Assembly: GCF_003634615.1 (NCBI RefSeq) | Contig: NZ_RBKX01000001.1 | Location: 620,001 to 684,000, forward strand | Direction of reading: 5' to 3' | Source: Flavobacterium sp. 102 | Lineage (GTDB): Bacteria; Bacteroidota; Bacteroidia; Flavobacteriales; Flavobacteriaceae | Length of the DNA: 64,000 nt | Shown here: positions 25,685 to 34,998 of the stretch, in pieces | How the letters are laid out: each line of letters starts with the position of its first letter | How positions within the stretch are numbered: the stretch's first letter is position 1 | The notes under the pieces: generated by a model | What the model saw: the letters and a program-made list of their open reading frames with translations, nothing else | The model's database searches: none | Told to the model about the DNA's origin: nothing | Program-made: the position numbers and the translations under genes

Positions 25685-28510
25685 ATGAAATTTCAACTTA
25701 CCTCTTTATTTTTACTGATTTCCATTTCAACTTATGGTCAAAATCTCCTCCAACATGTCAATCCTATGATTGGAACCGGTGGTCACGGACATACCTATCC
25801 AGGAGCAACTGTGCCTTTCGGAATGGTACAATTGTCTCCCGATACTAGAATTGACGGCAGTTGGGATGGCTGTTCGGGCTATCATTACGACGATAATACT
25901 ATTTATGGCTTTTCTCACACACACTTAAACGGAACCGGTTGTACTGATTATGGCGATATTATGTTGATGCCAACCATGGGCGAACCAACATTAAACCCTA
26001 AAGAATACAGCTCAACCTTTTCTCATGCGAAAGAAAAAGCAACAGCCGGATTTTATTCGGTTAAGCTCGATAAACACAACATTGACGTAGCTTTGACTTC
26101 TTCTACTCGTGTTGGTTTTCACCAATATACTTTTAATAATTCGGGCAAAGCCAACATCATTTTGGATTTAAACCACCGCGATAAATTGTTACAAGGTGAA
26201 GTGCGAATTGTGAATTCTAAAACCATTGAAATACTCCGAAGAAGCGAAGCTTGGGCTAAGGATCAATACGTTTTTGCCCGAATTGAGTTCAGCCAACCGA
26301 TGCAAATCAACAAAATCAGAAACAACAATGCAGCGCAAGCCACTTCGACTGATAAACTATTTACAGGAACACAATTGGCTTTAAGTTTTTCTAAATCCGT
26401 AAGCAAAGGCGATAAAATTTGGGTTAAAGTAGCGTTATCTCCAACTGGTCATGAAGGTGCCAAACTAAACATGGGCGAAATCTCGGGTTGGAATTTTAAC
26501 AAAGTCAAAGAAGATGCCGAAAAACTTTGGGACCAACAATTGGCTAAAATCCAAATCACAGAAACTAATACGGATAAATTAGCCATTTTCTACACCGCTT
26601 TATACCATACGATGGTGCAACCTAATATTGCCCAAGACATCGATGGCAAATACCGCGGTCGCGACAACAAAATCCACAAAGCCGAAGGTTTTGATTATTA
26701 CTCTGTATTCTCGCTTTGGGATACGTTTCGTGGTGCGCATCCTTTATATACTTTAATCGAAAAGAAACGGACCACCGATTTTATCAATACCTTTTTAAAA
26801 CAATACGAACAAGGCGGAAGATTACCGGTTTGGGAATTGGCGTCGAATGAAACCGATTGTATGATTGGTTACCATTCGGTTTCTGTCATGGCCGATGCAA
26901 TGGCTAAAGGCATCAAAGGTTTTGATTACGAAAAAGCTTTTGAAGCCGCAAAACATTCTGCGATGTTGGATCATTTAGGGTTGGAAGCCTATAAAAGACA
27001 AGGTTTTATTTCGATGGATGATGAACACGAAAGCGTTTCCAAAACGGTGGAATATGCTTATGACGATTGGTGTATTGCGCAAATGGCTTTGATTTTAAAC
27101 AAAAAAGACGATTACGATTATTTCATGAAACGCTCGCAAAGCTGGAAAAATGTCTTCGATTGGAACACCGGTTTTATGCGACCAAAGAAAAACGGCGGTT
27201 GGGACAAACCTTTTGACCCAAGAGAAGTCAATAACAACTTTACTGAAGGCAATTCATGGCATTATTCTTTTTTTGTGCCGCAAGACATTCCCGGGATGAT
27301 TGAAGCATACGGCGGAGCCGAAAAATTTGAAGCCAAATTAGACGAAATGTTCAACAGCGAAAGCAAAACCACAGGACGCGAGCAAGTTGACGTTACCGGT
27401 TTGATTGGACAATATGCGCACGGCAACGAACCGAGTCATCACATGACTTATTTGTACAACTACATTGGCAAACCAGAAAAAACAGCCAACAGAATCAATT
27501 ATATTCTAAACGAATTCTACAAAAACACACCAGACGGATTAATTGGCAATGAAGACTGCGGGCAAATGAGCGCTTGGTATGTGTTGAGTTCAATGGGAAT
27601 TTATGCGGTTACACCGGGGAAAGCAGGCTGGAGTACTACTGAACCTTACTTTAAAACCATTAAAGTACAATTGAATGAAAATAAAGTTGATTACATAGAT
27701 AAAACCAGAACTGGAGATTATTTGCAGTATTTCGGATTAGAGGAATTTCAAAAAAAACCACATCAAGATTCATGGCAACCTATAATTCCTGTTCCGGTTA
27801 TTGAAGCCAAAAGTAAGTCGTTTAAAGAAAAGATTGAAATTAGCATTCTCTACAATAAACTTGATTTTTTGGATGATCAAAAAAGCCTTAAAGCGTATTA
27901 CAGAATGGACAATAATAAAACATTTCAACTTTATGAAAAACCATTCATCATAGACGAAACCTCAAAAATTGAGGCCTATCTCGCACCTGATTTTATGGCA
28001 ACCAGCGACACAATTTCTGCAACTTTCTTCAAAAAACCCAACAATTACTCCATCGACATCAAATCAAAATACAACCCGCAATACCATGCCGGCGGTGCGG
28101 AAGGTTTGTTAGACGGAATCAACGGAACTACCAACTGGAGAAAGGGCGATTGGCAAGGATATCAAGGTCAAGATTTTGAAGCGACTGTAGATTTGCAATC
28201 TGAAAAAACCATTACCGAATGCAACAGCACTTTTCTTCAAGATTCGCGCTCTTGGATTTTGATGCCTACAAAAGTAGAATATTATGTGTCTACTGATAAT
28301 GTGAACTTTACTTTAGCCGGAACCATTGACAATACACTTGATCCAGCAGAAACTGAAAATACGGTGACCAATTTTGGTGTCAAATTAAACTCAGCCATCA
28401 AAGCCAAATATGTAAAAATTAAAGCCTATAATTACGGTAAATTACCAGAATGGCATCAAGGAGCCGGTGGCGATGCCTTTATTTTTATTGACGAAATAAC
28501 CATTAAATAA
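25685..28510 (+). CDS. GH92 family alpha-mannosidase
   Basis: A 941-residue secreted glycoside hydrolase of family 92, calcium-dependent exo-alpha-mannosidases acting on N-glycans and yeast mannan. The signal peptide ends TYGQN. The family start NPMIGTGGHGHTYPGATVPFGMVQLSPDTR and the catalytic-domain motifs FTEGNSWHYSFFVPQD and GNEDCGQMSAWYVLSSMG are intact. A chitobiase-C-like segment (about 715-775) and a C-terminal F5/8 type C-like domain (about 790-941), probably carbohydrate-binding, follow. The linkage specificity (1,2, 1,3 or 1,6) cannot be told. No SusC/SusD pair is adjacent, so this is not a full polysaccharide-utilisation locus. Confidence 0.93.
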   Translation: MKFQLTSLFLLISISTYGQNLLQHVNPMIGTGGHGHTYPGATVPFGMVQLSPDTRIDGSWDGCSGYHYDDNTIYGFSHTHLNGTGCTDYGDIMLMPTMGEPTLNPKEYSSTFSHAKEKATAGFYSVKLDKHNIDVALTSSTRVGFHQYTFNNSGKANIILDLNHRDKLLQGEVRIVNSKTIEILRRSEAWAKDQYVFARIEFSQPMQINKIRNNNAAQATSTDKLFTGTQLALSFSKSVSKGDKIWVKVALSPTGHEGAKLNMGEISGWNFNKVKEDAEKLWDQQLAKIQITETNTDKLAIFYTALYHTMVQPNIAQDIDGKYRGRDNKIHKAEGFDYYSVFSLWDTFRGAHPLYTLIEKKRTTDFINTFLKQYEQGGRLPVWELASNETDCMIGYHSVSVMADAMAKGIKGFDYEKAFEAAKHSAMLDHLGLEAYKRQGFISMDDEHESVSKTVEYAYDDWCIAQMALILNKKDDYDYFMKRSQSWKNVFDWNTGFMRPKKNGGWDKPFDPREVNNNFTEGNSWHYSFFVPQDIPGMIEAYGGAEKFEAKLDEMFNSESKTTGREQVDVTGLIGQYAHGNEPSHHMTYLYNYIGKPEKTANRINYILNEFYKNTPDGLIGNEDCGQMSAWYVLSSMGIYAVTPGKAGWSTTEPYFKTIKVQLNENKVDYIDKTRTGDYLQYFGLEEFQKKPHQDSWQPIIPVPVIEAKSKSFKEKIEISILYNKLDFLDDQKSLKAYYRMDNNKTFQLYEKPFIIDETSKIEAYLAPDFMATSDTISATFFKKPNNYSIDIKSKYNPQYHAGGAEGLLDGINGTTNWRKGDWQGYQGQDFEATVDLQSEKTITECNSTFLQDSRSWILMPTKVEYYVSTDNVNFTLAGTIDNTLDPAETENTVTNFGVKLNSAIKAKYVKIKAYNYGKLPEWHQGAGGDAFIFIDEITIK

Positions 28511-28548
28511 ACTTATCCCTTATTTCTTTTCCCTTATCCCTTAAAAAA

Positions 28549-29313
28549 ATGAAAATAGCCTTAATCCAAACCACATTATCTTGGGAAAATCCAACCGAAA
28601 ACCGAAGTCATTTGGCCCAAAAAATAACGGGTTTTATGGAAGACGTCGATTTGATTGTCCTTCCCGAAATGTTTTCCTCAGGCTTTACCATGAATCCGAG
28701 AAATGTTGCTGAAACTATGCAAGGCGAAACCATTTCTTGGCTCCAACATTTGGCGAAAGCCAAAAACTGCGCCATTACAGGAAGTTTGGTAATTGAAGAA
28801 AACGGTAATTTTTACAACCGTTTGGTGTTTGTTTTTCCGAATGGCGACCTCAAAACTTACGACAAACGACATTTGTTTACGTTGACAGGAGAAGACAAAG
28901 TATATACAGCCGGAACCGAAAAATTAATCATTGATTACAAAGGATTCAAGATTTGTCCGTTGATTTGTTATGATTTGCGTTTCCCGGTTTTTTCGCGAAA
29001 TGTGGAAAATTATGACCTATTAATTTATGTTGCCAATTGGCCAAAACCACGCATCAATGCTTGGGATATTTTGCTAAAAGCGCGCGCCGTAGAAAATATG
29101 AGTTATGCGATTGGCGTCAACAGAATTGGAACTGACAGTAATAGTTTAGAATACGTCGGTCATTCGCAAGCCGTTGATTTTCTAGGGAATTATGTATTGG
29201 AACCACAAGAAACAGATGGCGTTTTTATAATCGAATTAAACAAAGAAAAAATATTAGAAACGAGAAGTAAATTGGCTTTTTTGGAAGACAAAGACGATTT
29301 TAAAATACAATAA
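28549..29313 (+). CDS. nitrilase-superfamily omega-amidase (YafV-like)
   Basis: A 254-residue cytoplasmic C-N hydrolase with the catalytic triad Glu40 (LIVLPEMFSSGF), Lys106 (YDKRHLF) and Cys140 (PLICYDLRFP). The spacing and the text around the Lys and Cys match YafV/Nit2-type omega-amidases, which hydrolyse alpha-ketoglutaramate and related amides in metabolite repair. The upstream gap holds CCCTTATCCCTT-type repeats. Function follows from the family; substrate preference is not tested. Confidence 0.87.
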   Translation: MKIALIQTTLSWENPTENRSHLAQKITGFMEDVDLIVLPEMFSSGFTMNPRNVAETMQGETISWLQHLAKAKNCAITGSLVIEENGNFYNRLVFVFPNGDLKTYDKRHLFTLTGEDKVYTAGTEKLIIDYKGFKICPLICYDLRFPVFSRNVENYDLLIYVANWPKPRINAWDILLKARAVENMSYAIGVNRIGTDSNSLEYVGHSQAVDFLGNYVLEPQETDGVFIIELNKEKILETRSKLAFLEDKDDFKIQ

Positions 29314-29344
29314 TTCGGCAATCAAAAATAGTTAATCTTCAATC

Positions 29345-30937
29345 TTATTTCAAACTAAAAGGCTGTATCCAATCCCAATTCGGGCGAACATCAATCTCAC
29401 CGGGTAGATAAATGACCTCTTCCGTTTGACGTTTTTCTAAGAAGCTTCCCGTGTCCCAAACCTTGTTTTTATTGTTATCGTAGATGATTCTCAAAGTATA
29501 TTTTGAGGGTTCAATTGCGTCAAAATTAATAGTCGTAGCGCTTTCAGTATATTCTGTGTATTTGACTTTTCCATCTTTATCTGTAAGTTCTACAATCAAC
29601 GGAAATGTCTTGACATTTTCCAGAACAACCCTTAAATTGGCATAATCTGATAAATTCTTGGTGCTTACTTTAAAGTTAAGTGTGTCATTTTCCTTTTCAA
29701 AGAAATCAGTCATAGCACCCGGCATTACTTGAATACTGTAGCTTTCCAGTGGTTCTTTTTTGAAATCCAGATACATTTTTTGGTTAAAATCATCATACTC
29801 GGCAGTAAAATCAACTACCGTAGAATCTTTGCTTCTAATACTGATTTTAGATTTATCAAATTTCACTAAAGGCGTAACACTAGTCATTGAAAATCGTCCA
29901 CGAAGTGGTAAATTCCCACTAAAATCCGAACTAATATTAATAGTGTCTGCTTTTGCAGCTTTCATTTTAACAATGAAATCGGTTTTATACTTGTCTTTTT
30001 CAACAGTCACTTGGAGCGAATCTGCTTTTACAGGTTTGAACCAAATTTGCAACGAATCTTTTTTAGCCATTTGAGTGACCAATGACGGAATGATTTCAGA
30101 ACCATTTTTCACCATTACTTTAGTGTCTTTACCTTTGCCTTCATAACCCATCAACATTCGTGATTTTGCGGCCAATGTTGGTTTAAAAGCTTTAAACGGT
30201 AAAGTCTCTTTAAATAATTCTAATTCAAAAATAGTGTCGTTCGGAATGCTAATGTATTGTTTTTGAAAACCAATTTTATCCGACTTCGGGTTGTATAGAT
30301 TATTGCCGTTGTCCTTCAAAGCCACCAAAAGATATTTTCCTTCCTTTAGGTTTTCGAGTTTAACTACTTCCAAACTGTCTAAAGTATTGGTTATATATCT
30401 CGGCGTATTTTTATAAATCGTCGAGTCATTGAAATTCTCATTAATTTCATACAACATCACCGATACAAAATTGTCGGTCTTCTTTTCCAAAGCATCTTTG
30501 ACTCTTACATTCAACGATAAAGAATCAATATAACTTCCGGTAGAAAAAACGTATTTGAATTGGGAATACGGATTTCCTTCATTATTATCTTCAATACTTT
30601 GGCCAAAATTGAAACTATAAGTGGTATTCGGCAAAAGAGTATCTTTTATCTTGATAGTCACTATTTTGCTGGCATTATAAGGTAAAATCTCAGGTTGATT
30701 TTTCATAGGTGGTGAAATAATCAACTGCTTGTTAGCATTTTTCAGCTTTACATATTCATCAAAAACCAATTTGATTTCTTTTCCGGTAAAATTGGTCGAA
30801 AAATTTTTAGGCAAACTCGATTTTAAAACCGGAGCAATTGTATCTTTCGTACCACCGGTAATCGAGCCGCGCTTGGCACATCCAATGGTTAAAAGAATCA
30901 GCAGTAAAGAAAAATATTTGAAGTGAATTTTTGGCAT
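29345..30937 (-). CDS. lipoprotein with N-terminal Ig-like domain
   Basis: About 530 residues from ATG 30937 (an upstream in-frame ATG at 30967 is less likely). The lipobox is LLTIGCAKRG with the Cys near residue 20. APVLKSSLPKNFSTNFTGKEIKLVFDEYVKL is the start of an SbsA-type Ig-like domain (Ig_5) at about residues 35-135. The rest is beta-rich with repeated short sheets and ends in a starch-binding-like fold segment (YTLRIIYDNNKNKVWDTGSFLEKRQTEEVIYLPG). It is widespread in Flavobacteriaceae. It is probably an outer-membrane structural or assembly protein; the exact role is unknown. Confidence 0.8.
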   Translation of the reverse strand: MPKIHFKYFSLLLILLTIGCAKRGSITGGTKDTIAPVLKSSLPKNFSTNFTGKEIKLVFDEYVKLKNANKQLIISPPMKNQPEILPYNASKIVTIKIKDTLLPNTTYSFNFGQSIEDNNEGNPYSQFKYVFSTGSYIDSLSLNVRVKDALEKKTDNFVSVMLYEINENFNDSTIYKNTPRYITNTLDSLEVVKLENLKEGKYLLVALKDNGNNLYNPKSDKIGFQKQYISIPNDTIFELELFKETLPFKAFKPTLAAKSRMLMGYEGKGKDTKVMVKNGSEIIPSLVTQMAKKDSLQIWFKPVKADSLQVTVEKDKYKTDFIVKMKAAKADTINISSDFSGNLPLRGRFSMTSVTPLVKFDKSKISIRSKDSTVVDFTAEYDDFNQKMYLDFKKEPLESYSIQVMPGAMTDFFEKENDTLNFKVSTKNLSDYANLRVVLENVKTFPLIVELTDKDGKVKYTEYTESATTINFDAIEPSKYTLRIIYDNNKNKVWDTGSFLEKRQTEEVIYLPGEIDVRPNWDWIQPFSLK

Positions 30938-31058
30938 AAAGCATTTTTTCAAAGCACAAAATAACAATTATATTCAGTGCGAATGAAATGTTTTAGTCGA
31001 AAGTTAACAAATTGGTCATTAACCCATTATTTACAAAGTTTTTTTCCCTTTTTGAAGG

Positions 31059-31379
31059 TCAATTATATGATAGAGCAAAGAGTCCTACCAGACCGGTTAT
31101 TATGGACAAAGGTAGCGCTACAGTCTTGACTATGGAGAATTTCCTTTTTTTGATGTCTGTGATATCATTTATGGGAATTTGTTTTTCCTCAAAATCTTCT
31201 GAAACCAATATTGTGTTGTCTTTTACATCATGAAAGACTACTTTCGAATACTTATGATTTTGCTTAATCTTATATGTTTTACCCGTTTCCATCTTTGTTG
31301 GATCGTTGTCCATTGCTTTGTAACTAAAGCAACTTTGGCACAAAATAATAAGGGCAATTCCTAAAAATATTTTTTTCAT
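31059..31379 (-). CDS. small hypothetical lipoprotein
   Basis: A 106-residue protein with signal MKKIFLGIALIILCQSC (lipobox Cys17). The mature part contains a short beta-rich segment (GKTYKIKQNHKYSKVVFHDVKDNTILVSEDF) that ends IPINDITDIKKRKFSIVKT. A C-terminal hydrophobic helix follows (VALPLSIITGLVGLFALSY). The 'I..I..IKK+K' pattern followed by a helix is common in Bacteroidota bacteriocin-associated-like small proteins, but I do not assign a function. It stands as a single gene. Confidence 0.65.
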   Translation of the reverse strand: MKKIFLGIALIILCQSCFSYKAMDNDPTKMETGKTYKIKQNHKYSKVVFHDVKDNTILVSEDFEEKQIPINDITDIKKRKFSIVKTVALPLSIITGLVGLFALSYN

Positions 31380-31450
31380 AACTATAAATTTAAGGAGTTA
31401 ATTCATCACGAATATAAGAAAATATTTTCATTTACTCCTTTTCTATAAAA

Positions 31451-32134
31451 TTAACTGTGTGACATCGCCATGCAAACAATACTGATTTTCGCATCCGGAA
31501 TTTTGAGCAGTTCACGACTACAAGCCTCTAGTGTTGAACCGGTTGTAATTACATCATCAATCAGCAAAAAATGTTTTCCATGATGACTTTCTGAAAAAGT
31601 TACGTCAAAAATAGTCTTACTAATGTCAGCCCTACCTAAAAGTGATTTTTTGGTTTGGGTTTTGGTGTATAATCTTCGTTGCAAAATGGTTTCTTCATAA
31701 GGAATGGCTAAGTTTTGTGCCAAAGCTTGTCCAAATTTCGCGACCTGATTGTACCCGCGTTCACGAAGTCTACGTTTGTGCAACGGAACCGGAATGATGT
31801 AATCGATGGTTGTAATGGCTTCCAAATCTTTTAATTCTGCCGCATACCAATCGCCTACAATTTGGCCAATTTCCTGATTTCCTTTGTATTTCAATTGGTG
31901 CATCATTTCCTGAACAATCCCTTTTTTGTGGAAATAAAATAAGGCAGCGCCAAACTCTAACGGAATTCTGCCATAGAATTTTTGGAACACTTCATTTTCT
32001 TGAATCTTGTGGTGATTGGTCAGCGGAATTTCGTGCCGACATTGCGTACAAATCACCAATTCGTCATGCAATAAAAAGGAATGACAACCGGCACACGACT
32101 TTGGAAAAAATAAATTCAGCAGGTGATTCAACAT
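31451..32134 (-). CDS. comF: ComF family phosphoribosyltransferase-like protein
   Basis: A 227-residue protein. The N-terminal zinc-finger has Cys14, Cys17, Cys29 and Cys32. The C-terminal type-I phosphoribosyltransferase fold carries the PRPP loop HFLLIDDVITTGSTLEAC and the family motif VPLHKRRLRERGYNQV. ComF proteins act in uptake of single-stranded DNA during transformation in several bacteria. Whether this organism is competent is not known from the window. Confidence 0.88.
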   Translation of the reverse strand: MLNHLLNLFFPKSCAGCHSFLLHDELVICTQCRHEIPLTNHHKIQENEVFQKFYGRIPLEFGAALFYFHKKGIVQEMMHQLKYKGNQEIGQIVGDWYAAELKDLEAITTIDYIIPVPLHKRRLRERGYNQVAKFGQALAQNLAIPYEETILQRRLYTKTQTKKSLLGRADISKTIFDVTFSESHHGKHFLLIDDVITTGSTLEACSRELLKIPDAKISIVCMAMSHS

Positions 32135-32216
32135 AAAAAAGTAATTTTCTTACATAAAATTATAAAAAAATTCTATTCTAATTGATTTTTAGCCCTTTTT
32201 TTATCATCGCTTTTTA

Positions 32217-32224
32217 TATTTTTG
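32217..32224 (+). promoter_or_regulatory. -7 box upstream of glyQS
   Basis: TATTTTTG matches TAnnTTTG and ends 7 bp before the glyQS start. Transcription would begin almost at the start codon, giving a very short or absent leader. No clear -33 element is visible. Confidence 0.45.
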
Positions 32225-32231
32225 CAACATT

Positions 32232-33773
32232 ATGGCAAAACAAGAAGATTTATTTAAGAATGTAGTTTCGCATGCAAAAGAGTACGGATTTATTTTTCCG
32301 TCAAGCGAAATCTACGATGGTTTGAGCGCAGTCTATGATTATGCACAAAACGGAGTCGAATTAAAAAAGAACATTAGGGAATATTGGTGGAAAGCCATGG
32401 TGCAAATGCATGAAAATATTGTCGGTTTAGACGCCGCAATTTTGATGCATCCAACCACTTGGAAAGCTTCGGGTCACGTGGATGCGTTCAACGATCCGTT
32501 GATTGACAACAAAGACTCTAAAAAAAGATACAGAGCCGACGTTTTAATTGAGGATTATGCCGAAAAATTAAACCTGAAAGCCAAAAAAGAAATCGAAAAA
32601 GCCCGCGAGCGTTTTGGAGCATCGTTTGACGAAGAGCAATACAAAACCACCAACCCGCGTGTGATGGAATACTTGGCAAAAGAGCGTGAAATTCTGGAAA
32701 GAATGGGTCGTTCGCTTGGTGCCGGAGATTTAGAAGATGTAAAAGCGTTAATCGAAGAGTTAGAAATCGCCGATCCGGAAACCGGTTCAAGAAACTGGAC
32801 GGATGTGAAGCAATTCAACTTGATGTTTGGCACCAAACTCGGAGCTTCTGCTGAGAATGCGATGGATTTATACTTGCGCCCGGAAACGGCTCAAGGTATT
32901 TTCGTAAATTTCTTAAACGTTCAAAAAACCGGAAGAATGAAAATTCCGTTTGGAATTGCCCAAACCGGAAAAGCTTTCCGTAACGAAATTGTAGCGCGAC
33001 AATTCATTTTCCGTATGCGAGAATTTGAACAAATGGAAATGCAGTTTTTCGTAAAACCGGGTGAAGAAATGAAATGGTACGAATACTGGAAAGAAAACCG
33101 TTTGAAATGGCATTTATCGCTTGGTTTAGGCGCAGCAAATTACCGTTTCCACGACCATGAAAAATTAGCACACTACGCCAATGCGGCAGCGGATATCGAG
33201 TTTAATTTCCCTTTCGGATTCAAAGAACTAGAAGGAATTCACTCAAGAACCGATTTCGATTTAAAAGCACATGAACAATTCTCCGGCAAAAAACTGCAAT
33301 ATTTTGACACCGAAACCAATTCTAACTATGTTCCTTATGTAGTAGAAACCTCGGTTGGGTTGGATAGAATGTTCTTATCAGTTTTCGCCACATCTTTAAA
33401 AGAAGAAACTTTGGAAGACGGTTCAACCCGAACCGTTTTAAGTTTGCCATCGGTTTTGGCACCAACCAAAGCAGCGGTTTTACCATTAGTAAAAAAAGAC
33501 GGTTTGCCGGAAGTGGCTCAAAAAATCATCGAAGATTTAAAATGGGATTTCAACGTTGCTTATGACGAAAAAGATGCGGTGGGTCGTCGTTACCGAAGAC
33601 AAGATGCATTGGGAACACCATTCTGTATTACGGTTGATCACCAAACGTTAGAGGATGAAACCGTTACCATACGCCACAGAGATTCCATGGCACAGGACCG
33701 CGTTAAAATTTCAGCATTAAGAGACATAATTGGCAACGAAGTTTCAATGAGAAACTGGTTGATGAAAATGTAA
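32232..33773 (+). CDS. glyQS: glycine--tRNA ligase (alpha-2 type)
   Basis: A 513-residue class II aminoacyl-tRNA synthetase charging tRNA-Gly. Class II motifs are visible: the LRPETAQGIFVNFLN region (motif 1), FRNEIVARQFIFRMREFEQMEMQFF (motif 2) and VGLDRMF near residue 375 (motif 3). The C-terminal anticodon-binding domain holds LPLVKKDG, VGRRYRRQDALGTPFCITVDH and VTIRHRDSMAQDRV. It is the single-chain alpha-2 form, not the alpha2-beta2 GlyQ/GlyS pair. A terminator follows. Confidence 0.94.
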   Translation: MAKQEDLFKNVVSHAKEYGFIFPSSEIYDGLSAVYDYAQNGVELKKNIREYWWKAMVQMHENIVGLDAAILMHPTTWKASGHVDAFNDPLIDNKDSKKRYRADVLIEDYAEKLNLKAKKEIEKARERFGASFDEEQYKTTNPRVMEYLAKEREILERMGRSLGAGDLEDVKALIEELEIADPETGSRNWTDVKQFNLMFGTKLGASAENAMDLYLRPETAQGIFVNFLNVQKTGRMKIPFGIAQTGKAFRNEIVARQFIFRMREFEQMEMQFFVKPGEEMKWYEYWKENRLKWHLSLGLGAANYRFHDHEKLAHYANAAADIEFNFPFGFKELEGIHSRTDFDLKAHEQFSGKKLQYFDTETNSNYVPYVVETSVGLDRMFLSVFATSLKEETLEDGSTRTVLSLPSVLAPTKAAVLPLVKKDGLPEVAQKIIEDLKWDFNVAYDEKDAVGRRYRRQDALGTPFCITVDHQTLEDETVTIRHRDSMAQDRVKISALRDIIGNEVSMRNWLMKM

Positions 33774-33806
33774 TACCAACCTATTGTCATTACCTCGAAA
33801 GAGGAA

Positions 33807-33842
33807 AAAAGCCCAAATTCACTAAGAGTTTGGGCTTTTTGT
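33807..33842 (+). terminator. Rho-independent terminator of glyQS
   Basis: AAGCCCAAA (33809-33817) and TTTGGGCTT (33829-33837) form a 9-bp stem, followed by further T residues. Confidence 0.88.
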
Positions 33843-34081
33843 TTTTGTAAGGATTTATCCGAGTTAAAACACACATATTAACAGTATTAACGTTTCTGTC
33901 AACATTTACCAACATTGAGCAATCAAAATTATAATTTCGTTACAACGAAAATACGGACGTTTAATCGTTTTTATTTTTGGGATTAATTATAAAATGCAAT
34001 CTTAGCCCAACAATTAGTTTCCCCAAAACTACCTGTCAATTTAACTGATGATGCTTTCTCCTAAATCACGGAAAAGCGTTC
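33843..34081 (+). promoter_or_regulatory. Regulatory region of the LytTR gene
   Basis: With the glyQS terminator this makes a 308-bp gap without a gene. A perfect 16-bp inverted repeat TTTCGTT-AC-AACGAAA stands at 33935-33950. A TATTTTTG -7 box (33972-33979) follows 21 bp after it, so the palindrome sits just upstream of or over the -33 position and could be an operator. The leader is about 95 nt and I see nothing else in it. Confidence 0.5.
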
Positions 34082-34966
34082 ATGAGCCACACTTATATAA
34101 TTATTGATGACAATCAGGACGATGTCACGAAAACTCAGGCAATAGCTGAGCGCTTTCGTAACTTGTCATTTGTCGCATCAGCCAATAATTATGACGAAGG
34201 CGTAAATCTTATCTTAGAACACCAACCCCATTTAGTTTTTCTCGAAATTGATCCTTCTGATAAAAAGAGTAATCTTTCTTTGTCATTGATTAATGAATTG
34301 TATCGTTATCTAAGTGTTGTTCCTAAAATCATCATCACTACAGCCAAAAAAGATTTAGCTTACGACGCCTTGAAATATGAAGTAGTTGATTACTTACTAA
34401 AGCCTTTAGACATCAATGATTTTAGAAAAGCAATACTCAAATTTGACCGCGCCATCAAGTCCGATTTGCCACACATGGAAGTCAAAAATCCGGCAGCGAC
34501 TTTTGAAGTTTTGGATGAAACCCTAACCGAAGAGTTAGAAACAGCAGAGACAGACGTTGAAGTAAAAACAATTCCGGCAACGGTTGAAAATCCGATTCTA
34601 GTTCAAAAAGAACAATCATTGATAATTTGTGTCAAATCCTATGGTGATTACCGATATATTGATTCAAATGATATTCTATATTTTGAAGCCGATAACAACT
34701 CCACCGATATTCACTTGAATAATGGCGAAATGATTACGGCCTTCAAAACCTTAAAGCATTTTGAAACCGTTTTACCACAAACACAATTCCTTCGCATACA
34801 CAACAGTTACATTATTAATGTAGAGCAAGTTTCGAGAATTCATACCGGAAATACAGTTTGTTATATTAAAAATTCTACCACTAAATTACCATTCTCCAAA
34901 TCCTATAAAGACAATGTCGATTTAATCATCACCCGAATCGCCGGCGGAAATTATTTGGAGATATAG
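34082..34966 (+). CDS. LytTR-type regulator with an atypical receiver domain
   Basis: A 294-residue protein. The receiver domain (about 1-125) keeps the acidic pair Asp9-Asp10, the switch Thr in IIITTAKKD and Lys in YLLKPLD. The phospho-acceptor position, normally Asp in L-D-I-x-M-P, is Glu55 in HLVFLEIDPSD. A variable acidic linker (about 130-190) leads to the LytTR DNA-binding domain (YFEADNNSTDIHL, TLKHFETVLPQTQFLRIHNSYIINVEQV, LPFSKSYKD). It probably binds DNA in a phosphorylation-independent state. No cognate LytS/YpdA kinase is adjacent; a NarL-type regulator follows by 32 bp. Confidence 0.88.
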   Translation: MSHTYIIIDDNQDDVTKTQAIAERFRNLSFVASANNYDEGVNLILEHQPHLVFLEIDPSDKKSNLSLSLINELYRYLSVVPKIIITTAKKDLAYDALKYEVVDYLLKPLDINDFRKAILKFDRAIKSDLPHMEVKNPAATFEVLDETLTEELETAETDVEVKTIPATVENPILVQKEQSLIICVKSYGDYRYIDSNDILYFEADNNSTDIHLNNGEMITAFKTLKHFETVLPQTQFLRIHNSYIINVEQVSRIHTGNTVCYIKNSTTKLPFSKSYKDNVDLIITRIAGGNYLEI

Positions 34967-34998
34967 AAGAAAAATAATACATTTACTAAAACTTGAGT

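Noticed and set aside
25685..28510. GH92 gene as part of a polysaccharide-utilisation locus
   Set aside because: No SusC/SusD pair, sulfatase or sensor gene lies next to it; only an EEP-fold gene is adjacent.
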